DNA from: DASVEE01 sp036399695
GTDB lineage: Bacteria > Acidobacteriota > Thermoanaerobaculia > Gp7-AA8
Assembly: GCA_036399695.1 (NCBI GenBank)
Contig: DASWMP010000365.1
Span: forward strand, 1-13,763
Direction of reading: 5' to 3'
DNA: 13,763 nt
Part shown: piece after piece, positions 8,457-13,763 of the stretch
Position numbering within the stretch: the first letter of the stretch is position 1
Layout of the letters: every line of letters begins with the position of its first letter
Translations under genes and position numbers: made by a program
The notes under the pieces: generated by a model
What the model was told of the DNA's origin: nothing
What the model saw: the letters and a program-made list of their open reading frames with translations, nothing else
The model's database searches: none

Positions 8457-9683
8457 TCACATGAAGTTCGGCGTGTGCAGATCAGAGATCGTGCTGGCCT
8501 GGTCCGCGGTGAAGCCGGCGTGCCGCAGCCTGCGCATGCGCCCTTCGTGCATCGTGGCCAGCAGCTCGCGGAACGCCTCGTGGCCACGGCGCACCCGTTG
8601 CGGGTCGCTCCCGCCCGCGGCGTAGATCGTCAAGGCATCCTGCACCGGCGCCGGTACACCGCCGAGTCCGGCCAGCGTCGCCGCGCGACGACGGACGGCC
8701 AGCTCCAGGCGGGGGTACAGCGTCTCGTCGCACGTCAGCGCGTGGCGTACGTGCGCCAGCCCGAAGTGCACGTGACGGGCCTCATCGATACGCGCGCGGC
8801 GCGCCAGCTCCGCGGTCGCTTCGTCGGGGGCGAACCGCTCCACATACGACAGCAGGTCGAGAAACGTCCCTTCGCCGAGCACCGACAGCAGAAAGGCCGA
8901 CTCCGTGAAATCCGTCACCTCGAGGAGCGAAAGCAGCGAGTGCGACGTCGTCGCCGACGAGATGGCCGCCGGTGACACCGTGGCTCTCGCGCGTCGCAGA
9001 AACACGTCGATGTGGCGCGACTCGTCCTGCATCTGCGTCGCGAGGAACATCGCCACCGCGACGTACGCCGGGTGCAGGCGCGCGATGAAGCGCGACGGCA
9101 CGTACAGCGCCGACAGCTCGTTCTCCGCGAGAAACGTCATCACCTGCCGCACCGCCAGCTCCAATGCCGGCTCGTGCCGCGTGATCGTCTCCCAGGGGAT
9201 GTCGTGCGAGGCGCTCCATTGCCCTGCCACCGCCTGCTCGTACAGGTCGGCGATCTCCGGCGCCGTGACGCGGTCGCGCTCCACGAGATCGAATGGATAG
9301 ACCGGTCCTCCGGCCTCCACGACCGAACCATACGGCGCGAAGCCGCTCGTCGCATCGGCTCTTGGAGGCAGCTTCGCGCCGGCATCGCTGGCGGCGGCGG
9401 CATTGCGCTGCACGCCGAATCGCCCGCGTTGGACGAGGTACCGCGTCGTACCGTCGTCGAGCGCTTCGCCGCCGAGGTACTCGTTGCGCTCGGCGCGGCA
9501 CCAGGAGGCGAGATCGTCTCCGACGCCGCGGCCGCGCGAGAGGATTGCCAGCGTGCCTCCCGGCTCCAGCAGCGTGAGCGCCGGCCGCACGAGCGCGAGC
9601 AGCCCGCCACCGAGCGGAAGGTCGCCGCCGTCGACGGCAATGGCGCCGGCGAGGGCGGGCTCCTCCCAACCAGGCCCACTCAT
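8457..9683 (-). CDS. TusA-like domain fused to ferritin-like di-iron protein
   Basis: A soluble 408-aa protein with two domains. Residues about 12-87 look like a TusA/SirA-type sulfur-carrier fold: DGGDLPLGGGLLALVR, then LEPGGTLAIL, DLASWCR and a terminal TTRYLVQRG. The segment where the sulfur-carrying cysteine is expected reads DLPLGG, so that residue appears absent; the only nearby cysteine is Cys62 in WCR. Residues about 150-320 form a helical ferritin-like domain with a full di-iron carboxylate set: Glu187 or Glu189, E221-S-R-H224, Glu271 and E301-A-R-H304. This ligand pattern is shared by ribonucleotide reductase R2-like proteins and di-iron oxygenases of the AurF/CmlI type, so an O2-activating role is plausible; the substrate is unknown. 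It is last in the minus-strand operon, 3 nt after the PhnD-like gene. The start is ATG at 9683. Confidence 0.8.
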   Translation of the reverse strand: MSGPGWEEPALAGAIAVDGGDLPLGGGLLALVRPALTLLEPGGTLAILSRGRGVGDDLASWCRAERNEYLGGEALDDGTTRYLVQRGRFGVQRNAAAASDAGAKLPPRADATSGFAPYGSVVEAGGPVYPFDLVERDRVTAPEIADLYEQAVAGQWSASHDIPWETITRHEPALELAVRQVMTFLAENELSALYVPSRFIARLHPAYVAVAMFLATQMQDESRHIDVFLRRARATVSPAAISSATTSHSLLSLLEVTDFTESAFLLSVLGEGTFLDLLSYVERFAPDEATAELARRARIDEARHVHFGLAHVRHALTCDETLYPRLELAVRRRAATLAGLGGVPAPVQDALTIYAAGGSDPQRVRRGHEAFRELLATMHEGRMRRLRHAGFTADQASTISDLHTPNFM

Positions 9684-9686
9684 CGG

Positions 9687-10505
9687 CTAACCCGCCGCGG
9701 CGAGTGTTCTCTCCTCGGCCAGCGCGTCGATCAGGCTCTGATAGCCCTCCTCGCGCGGCGGCATCCACTCGCGCAGCCCTTCGAGCTCGAGCAGCCGCCG
9801 ATGCACCGGATCGTCCCAGCGCATCGCGAAGAGCGTGCGCACGAATGCTTCGCGCTTGGCCGCCGGGAGCGCAGGCAGTGCGTCGAACATGCAGTGGTCG
9901 AAGCCGGGCGTGGTGTACAGCACTTCGATGCGTGCCGGATCGACGTGTCCGGCTGCCAATTCCTGCACCCACACCAGATCGCCCACCGCACCCGCGTCCG
10001 CTCGTCCTTCGACTACCGCGCGCAGCACGTCGAGCTCACTCGTGCCGGTATCGCCATGCTTGCCGAGGTCCGTATCGAAGGTGATGAGGTTCACGCGATC
10101 GAGGTCGACGCCCGCTTCCTTCAGGAAGTGCAGCGGGAGAATGCGTGCCTGCGTGGAGTCACGGCTGCCGACGGCGAGGCGTCGCCCGTGCAGGTCCTGC
10201 AGCGACGTGATGCCCGCGTCCGTGCGGACCACGATCTTCGCGTGGAAGTCGCGATCCGAGTCGCGCATGCCGAGTGACAGGCTCGCGCCGCCGGTGCGCT
10301 GACGCACGCGCACGTGAGCCAGCGGCGTGTTCCAGGCGATGTCGATGTGGCCTGCCAGGAGCGACTCCACCTGCCGCTCGTAATTCGAGAACAGGGCGAA
10401 GTCGAGCGGCGTCCCCGAGTCATTGAAGTACTGCCGGATGCCTTCCCAGATCGTGACGACTTTCGCGTCGTAGGCGACGGCGCCGAGGAGAATCGTGTTG
10501 TCCAT
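9687..10505 (-). CDS. PhnD-like periplasmic-binding-protein-fold protein, apparently cytosolic
   Basis: About 272 aa of the PhnD/phosphonate-binding type-2 PBP fold. The first strand is ILLGAVAYDAKVVTIWEGI. Then come the YERQVESLLAGHIDIAWNTPLA segment and the family-typical ITSLQDLHGRRLAVGSRDSTQA, followed by HFLKEAGVD and VVEGRADAGAVGD. There is no signal peptide or lipobox: the chain begins directly with the first strand, so it probably stays in the cytoplasm. No ABC permease or ATPase of its own lies nearby. This argues for a ligand sensor, substrate carrier or PBP-fold enzyme (compare Thi5 or MqnA/MqnD, which share the fold) rather than a transport protein. ATG 10505 is preferred because GGAG lies 6 nt upstream; an ATG at 10517, directly abutting the upstream TGA, is the alternative (276 aa). 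It sits between the acyl-CoA-dehydrogenase-like gene and the di-iron gene. Confidence 0.82.
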   Translation of the reverse strand: MDNTILLGAVAYDAKVVTIWEGIRQYFNDSGTPLDFALFSNYERQVESLLAGHIDIAWNTPLAHVRVRQRTGGASLSLGMRDSDRDFHAKIVVRTDAGITSLQDLHGRRLAVGSRDSTQARILPLHFLKEAGVDLDRVNLITFDTDLGKHGDTGTSELDVLRAVVEGRADAGAVGDLVWVQELAAGHVDPARIEVLYTTPGFDHCMFDALPALPAAKREAFVRTLFAMRWDDPVHRRLLELEGLREWMPPREEGYQSLIDALAEERTLAAAG

Positions 10506-10517
10506 GTTGCTCTCCAT

Positions 10518-11684
10518 TCAGAACAGCGGCATCCCGGTCAACGCGCGGCCGATGAAGTCGCGCAGATGATCGGCGGTCGGTGCCATGACCCAGCCGGCGC
10601 GAGCGTCGCGGAAGAAGCGTTCGACAGCGAGCTGCTTCGAGAAGGCCGCGCCGCCACACGCTTTCATCGCCAGGTCCGTCACGTCCGTGGCCGCTTCGAT
10701 GGCGGCGAGACGCGACTGCAGGACGAACAGCGGCGCCATGTCCGAGCCGCTTTCGATGACGTTCAGTGTGTGCCCGAGGAGCGCGCGTGACTGCGAGACG
10801 CGAACGCTCATGTCGGCGAGACGCGCGCGGAGCGTTGGCAGGTCGCGGAGCGCGGTGCCGGTGTGGGCGAAGCCGGTGGTCTGCATGTGCTGCGCCGTGC
10901 GATCCGTCGCGGCGCGGCAGATGCCGTTCGCCATCGCGGCCGTGCCGATGGAGAACCACGGCAGCACGACCTGCAGCATGGTGTTCGCCCCTTCGCCCTG
11001 GCCGCTGATGAGCTCTTCAGACGAGACGTGGAGCTGCTCGATCGTGACAGGCGACGAGTCATTGCCGCGGAGGCCGAGGCCGCGGAACTGCCCGTTCGTG
11101 CGCACGCCGGCCGAGCCGCGGCGGACGAGATAAATCGTCGATTCGAGCGGCGACGCCGCGCCGGGACGTTGTGCGCTGGAGACGTAGGAGTCAGCGTGAT
11201 CGGCAGCCGTGACCCACGACTTCGACGCGGAGGTCACGAAGCCGCCGTTGCCGTCGGACTCGAGCCGCGACACGGGCGCCCAGAACTGCGACCGCGAACC
11301 GCTCTCGGAGAAGGCGAGCGTCGTGAGGTGGCGGCCAGCCGCCACGTCGCGCAGGATCGCGTCGCGCTGCTCGAGGGTGGGCGAGGAGGCGATCGCCTGC
11401 GCCGCGGTCACGTGCATGACGTAGATCATCGCGGTCGACGGGCAGGCCGTGGCGAGCTCCTCCACGACCGCGGCAAAGGTCCGCATCGACTCGCCTTCGC
11501 CGCCGACTTCCTTCGGGACGCAGAGACCGAGTAAACCTGCCGCGGCCAGTGCATCGATGTTCTGCCGCGGGAACTCTCCCCGTTCATCGACGCCTACGGC
11601 ACTCTCGGAGACGACGCCGGTCGCCAGCTTCGCGGCGCTGTCCAGATGGTGATTCTGTTCTTCTTTGAGGTATGGATGGATCAA
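10518..11684 (-). CDS. Acyl-CoA dehydrogenase-fold flavoprotein, possibly a flavin monooxygenase
   Basis: About 388 aa with acyl-CoA dehydrogenase layout. The helical N-terminal half contains AAAGLLGLCVPKEVGGEGES. The middle beta domain has LAFSESGSRSQFW and the SKSWVTAADHADSYV segment. The C-terminal helical half has CGGAAF (343-348) and RFFRDARAGWVMAPTADHLRDF. True dehydrogenases carry a catalytic glutamate in a YEGT-type motif here; this protein reads MAPT, with Ala368 in its place. Loss of that base, plus an adjacent FMN reductase gene, recalls DszC/SfnC-type FMNH2-dependent monooxygenases that use this fold. Which reaction it performs is an inference. The start is taken as TTG at 11684 because AAGGAG lies 7 nt upstream; the extra 24 Arg/Trp-rich residues from an in-frame ATG at 11756 look non-coding. 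The stop abuts the downstream PhnD-like gene. Confidence 0.85.
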   Translation of the reverse strand: MIHPYLKEEQNHHLDSAAKLATGVVSESAVGVDERGEFPRQNIDALAAAGLLGLCVPKEVGGEGESMRTFAAVVEELATACPSTAMIYVMHVTAAQAIASSPTLEQRDAILRDVAAGRHLTTLAFSESGSRSQFWAPVSRLESDGNGGFVTSASKSWVTAADHADSYVSSAQRPGAASPLESTIYLVRRGSAGVRTNGQFRGLGLRGNDSSPVTIEQLHVSSEELISGQGEGANTMLQVVLPWFSIGTAAMANGICRAATDRTAQHMQTTGFAHTGTALRDLPTLRARLADMSVRVSQSRALLGHTLNVIESGSDMAPLFVLQSRLAAIEAATDVTDLAMKACGGAAFSKQLAVERFFRDARAGWVMAPTADHLRDFIGRALTGMPLF

Positions 11685-11690
11685 ACGACC

Positions 11691-11696
11691 ACTCCT
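11691..11696 (-). promoter_or_regulatory. Shine-Dalgarno that decides a TTG start
   Basis: On the minus strand AAGGAG is followed by 7 nt (TGGTCGT) and then TTG at 11684-11682. This is one of the few strong ribosome binding sites in the window and is the reason for choosing the shorter form of the acyl-CoA-dehydrogenase-like protein. Confidence 0.6.
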
Positions 11697-11728
11697 TCGA
11701 CCGCGGCGCCACCAGCGCGCAGCGGGGG

Positions 11729-11788
11729 CGTAAGTATATTGTCGGCGCCCGGGCAACGGGGTCCCCGGTTCGTCTCCCTTTACTTACG
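11729..11788. promoter_or_regulatory. Gap inside the redox operon with an inverted repeat and -10-like box
   Basis: The 99-nt gap between the FMN reductase-like gene and the acyl-CoA-dehydrogenase-like gene is the longest in the minus-strand cluster. CGTAAGTA (11729-11736) and TACTTACG (11781-11788) form an 8-bp inverted repeat 44 nt apart, the right arm overlapping the upstream gene's stop. TATACT on the minus strand (11738-11733) resembles a -10 box, but no convincing -35 is seen. An internal promoter or attenuator is possible, not shown. Confidence 0.2.
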
Positions 11789-12437
11789 TGGCGGGTGCGG
11801 TCTCGACGCGGTCAGTAGCGGCGTCGGGGTGCTCCCCGAGGAACTCGATCCATTCCTTCTTCAGCGCGGGGTAGTGCTTGGATGCTTCGACGAGCTCGAG
11901 GAAACAGCCGAGCGTGCCGTCGAGCCGCTTCTGCAGCATCTCGTTGGCCAGCGTGTCGCCGTCTCCGAACGCCGTGTGCGCCTGGGCGAGCGAGAACATG
12001 TCGGGATAAAGGCGTGTGCCGAGGTGCTCGAGCGGGACGCGCAGTGCCCAGAGGCCGCGGTTTCCGCCGGCCATGGACGGTGAGGCGGAGAGGAGAAACG
12101 CCTGTCTGCCGTTGAACGGCTGCGGCCGGAAGCGCGACACCCAGTCGATGGCGTTCTTGAGCACGCCCGGCATGGAGCCGTTGTACTCCGGCGACGCGAT
12201 GAGGAACGCGTCGCATGCGAGCAGCCGGTCCCGAAACCGCTGCGCGCCCGCGGGGATCCCGTCCGCCTGCTCGTCGTCCTGATCGTACGACGGACAGTCG
12301 AAGTCGCTCATCGCCGCACGTTCGACCTCGACGCCGCGCGCCTCCAGGATCCGGGCAGCCACAGCCGCCAAACGATCGTTCCACGAATCTTTACGCAACG
12401 ACGCGGCGAACAGCAGCACTCGCACATCCGGCTTCAT
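11784..12437 (-). CDS. NADPH-dependent FMN reductase-like flavoprotein
   Basis: A 217-aa flavodoxin-like protein of the NADPH-dependent FMN reductase (SsuE/ChrR-like) superfamily. The first strand VRVLLFAASLR is followed by the FMN phosphate loop region ASLRKDSWNDRL (12-23). The diagnostic SPEYNGSMPGVLKNAIDW motif lies at 82-99, and a third flavin-contacting loop SASPSMAGGNRG follows near 117-128. Such enzymes reduce free or bound flavin with NAD(P)H in the cytosol. As first gene of the minus-strand cluster it would supply reduced FMN to the acyl-CoA-dehydrogenase-like protein, if that is a two-component monooxygenase; this is an inference. ATG 12437 is chosen because MKPDVRVLLF places the first strand at the usual distance; a GTG at 12473 would add 12 unremarkable residues. 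No Shine-Dalgarno is seen. REP-like repeats begin about 50 nt upstream. Confidence 0.88.
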   Translation of the reverse strand: MKPDVRVLLFAASLRKDSWNDRLAAVAARILEARGVEVERAAMSDFDCPSYDQDDEQADGIPAGAQRFRDRLLACDAFLIASPEYNGSMPGVLKNAIDWVSRFRPQPFNGRQAFLLSASPSMAGGNRGLWALRVPLEHLGTRLYPDMFSLAQAHTAFGDGDTLANEMLQKRLDGTLGCFLELVEASKHYPALKKEWIEFLGEHPDAATDRVETAPAT

Positions 12438-12489
12438 GCCGCAAGGAAGTGCATGACATGCACCAGCAGCCACATGCGCGAATGCTCGT

Positions 12490-12713
12490 TGGGGTCACGA
12501 GTACTCAGTGGGGTCACAGCTTCTTTGAATACTCGCTGGGGTCACAGCTTCTTTCGTTCGCCTACGACACCGCTAGGGGTCACACCTTCGTTGTGTTCCG
12601 CCTCACGATGATTCGAAAGCTAAGCGTGTGACGTGACCAGGAGCACTCGTGAGGGGTCACGCCTTCGTTCAATCCGCCTCACGATTGTTGAGCTGAACAA
12701 AGCTCTGACCCCA
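12490..12713. repeat. Cluster of GGGGTCAC REP-like repeats
   Basis: Five direct copies of a GGGGTCAC-headed unit begin at 12490, 12509, 12537, 12575 and 12652. The second and third share TGGGGTCACAGCTTCTTT. The fourth and fifth share about 33 nt, running on to CCGCCTCACGAT (ending 12609 and 12685), with one indel. An inverted unit AAGCTCTGACCCCA at 12700-12713 can fold back on the fifth copy, and CGAAAGCTAAGCGTGTGAC (about 12613-12631) partly mirrors the fourth. The cluster fills most of the 481-bp gene-free stretch 12438-12918, between the 3' end of a REP-associated transposase gene and the 5' end of the redox operon. It therefore overlaps the likely promoter region of that operon. Confidence 0.75.
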
Positions 12714-12918
12714 GTCCAGTCGCAAGGTGGCTCTCCCTGCGCGTGGATGGGCGTCGAATGGCTGTACATATCGAGCGATGATCGCGCGGCTCTAGCGAAG
12801 ATCTGCCGGCCGACAGCGTGAAGGGCGGATCGGCTGCGCGTGAGCAACCATTCAGGTTGACAGCGCAGCAGCAGTGCTACGTACTTATGCAGTGGTAGGA
12901 GAGGTAGGCTGCACCTCG
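12714..12918. other. Gene-free stretch downstream of the transposase
   Basis: No convincing coding frame, RNA gene or strong hairpin is visible here. Short open frames on both strands match nothing I recognise. The stretch could be degenerate element sequence belonging to the transposase, since it joins the repeat cluster to the stop codon at 12919. Confidence 0.4.
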
Positions 12919-13763
12919 TCAGGCGCGAAGCATCTGCAGCGTCCCGTCGAGCTGCTCGAGGAGGCGAGGGTTCGAGCCTAGCTCGTCATCACATCGTCGG
13001 ATCAGGCGCGAAACATATCCTTCGCTTCGCAGCCTGAGTGCTGCGGCGATACTGCTAAGAGTGACGAGCCCCTCGTACCATCCAAGCCACGCAATGAGCC
13101 GGCGGAGCGGCCCCGCTGCAACAGTACGCACGGTCGGTCTAGGCTGATTCGCGATGCGGGCGACAGCACGGACGATCGTCTCAATGTCAGGCCGGCCGAC
13201 GGCGCGTTGAGGCGTCGGATGCTCTGTCGATCTCGGCTTCGACTCCACGATCTTCCGCATCTTCCGTCGCCAGGCCTCGGTACCGAGATAGATTCCGTTC
13301 GTGACCTTGTGCCACAGGCGGTCCTCACGTCCGACCGCCGCGTGCACGAATGAACGGTACTCCGCCTCGGCGAGACCCGGCTCATGACCAAAGACGGTCA
13401 ATACTGCCGCGCTGTCGAGCCATTCGGGAGCCGGGTCTAAGCCGGCGGTGGCGCGATAGCTCGACCACTGGTGCTCCTCCGGTCGAGCCACGATGCCGGC
13501 GCGGACGGGATTCAGCACAACGTATCTGAGGACCGCCGTCAGGTAGGCTTCTTTCTCAATCAGACGTGCGTCGAAGCGGCCCTGAAAAAGGTGTCCTGAG
13601 CGCTTGTGACGTCGATTGAACCAACTGGCGTACGTTCCGTTCAGCCACTGCATGCCGCGCGAGAGGTTCGGCTCCGGCGTCTGAACGACGAGATGAAAGT
13701 GGTTCTTCATCAACACGTAAGCCATGAGCGACCAGCCGAAACGCCGTACGGTATGCCCGAGTA
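12919..13763 (-). CDS. REP-associated tyrosine transposase (Y1/HUH, RAYT), 5' end beyond window
   Basis: Single-strand DNA transposase of the Y1 (IS200-like) family, REP-associated branch. The HUH motif is HFH (codons at 13701-13693) in AYVLMKNHFHLVV. RSGHLFQGRF and RYVVLNPVRAGIV follow, the latter holding the probable nucleophile Tyr (codon 13524-13522). The C-terminal part (13068-12919) has a helix-turn-helix-like segment with YVSRLIRRCDDELGSNPRL, reminiscent of the DnaA-like tail seen in some RAYTs. The frame stays open through 13761 with LGHTVRRFGWSL before the first ATG at 13725. That sequence fits the helix that precedes the HUH strand in this family, so the real start lies outside the window and the ATG is internal. 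RAYTs act on REP hairpins; the GGGGTCA repeats just downstream are its likely substrates or offspring. Confidence 0.9.
   Translation of the reverse strand, partial: LGHTVRRFGWSLMAYVLMKNHFHLVVQTPEPNLSRGMQWLNGTYASWFNRRHKRSGHLFQGRFDARLIEKEAYLTAVLRYVVLNPVRAGIVARPEEHQWSSYRATAGLDPAPEWLDSAAVLTVFGHEPGLAEAEYRSFVHAAVGREDRLWHKVTNGIYLGTEAWRRKMRKIVESKPRSTEHPTPQRAVGRPDIETIVRAVARIANQPRPTVRTVAAGPLRRLIAWLGWYEGLVTLSSIAAALRLRSEGYVSRLIRRCDDELGSNPRLLEQLDGTLQMLRA

Noticed and set aside
8308..8625. Plus-strand frame with a collagen-like MGPMGQMGPMGPM start
   Set aside because: The pattern comes from the 9-bp DNA repeat, and the rest overlaps the di-iron gene in antisense.
11685..11756. Longer N-terminus for the acyl-CoA-dehydrogenase-like protein
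   Set aside because: The added residues are Arg/Trp-rich and unlike the family, while a strong AAGGAG precedes the TTG at 11684.
12215..12631. Plus-strand frame running through the repeat cluster
   Set aside because: It is half antisense to the flavoprotein gene and half repeat sequence, with no recognisable domain.
12490..12713. CRISPR array
   Set aside because: Units are unevenly spaced (about 19, 28, 38 and 77 nt), short and diverged, with inverted copies and no cas genes; they fit REP-like elements better.
12633..12821. Small plus-strand frame of 62 codons
   Set aside because: It begins in repeat sequence, lacks a ribosome binding site and matches nothing I recognise.

Overview
This is a GC-rich bacterial window with long uninterrupted coding regions, few Shine-Dalgarno sequences and some GTG/TTG starts. 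Fused ABC-permease/M1-peptidase proteins together with a REP-associated transposase and GGGGTCA-type repeats suggest an environmental Acidobacteriota-like or similar high-GC Gram-negative genome. That assignment is an inference from gene content only. I see no rRNA, tRNA or CRISPR array.

Region 1 (1-8311, plus strand) is a three-gene ABC export/remodelling operon. It holds one ATPase (182-1069) and two tandem paralogous proteins of about 1200 aa (1066-4677 and 4697-8311). Each paralog joins a multi-pass ABC-2-type permease, itself internally duplicated, to an extracytoplasmic M1 (gluzincin) aminopeptidase-like domain with an intact HEXXH. The ATPase presumably drives a complex in which translocation and peptide trimming are coupled.

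Region 2 (8312-8456) separates the convergent operons. It contains a 9-bp tandem repeat and a long near-perfect inverted repeat, probably a bidirectional terminator.

Region 3 (8457-12437, minus strand) is a compact four-gene soluble redox cluster. In transcription order it encodes an NADPH-dependent FMN reductase-like flavoprotein, an acyl-CoA-dehydrogenase-fold protein lacking the usual catalytic glutamate, a PhnD-like binding-protein fold with no signal peptide and no transporter partners, and a TusA-like domain (without the expected cysteine) fused to a di-iron ferritin-like domain. Together they look like an uncharacterised oxidative pathway: reduced flavin is supplied to a flavin monooxygenase-like enzyme, and a di-iron oxygenase acts alongside it. 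The substrate cannot be read from sequence. This is the most interesting part of the window.

Region 4 (12438-13763) has a repeat-rich 481-bp intergenic stretch with GGGGTCAC-type REP-like units, followed by a Y1/HUH REP-associated tyrosine transposase gene that runs off the right edge. The same repeat family also lies at the left edge (32-100), so the whole two-operon block is bracketed by these elements.
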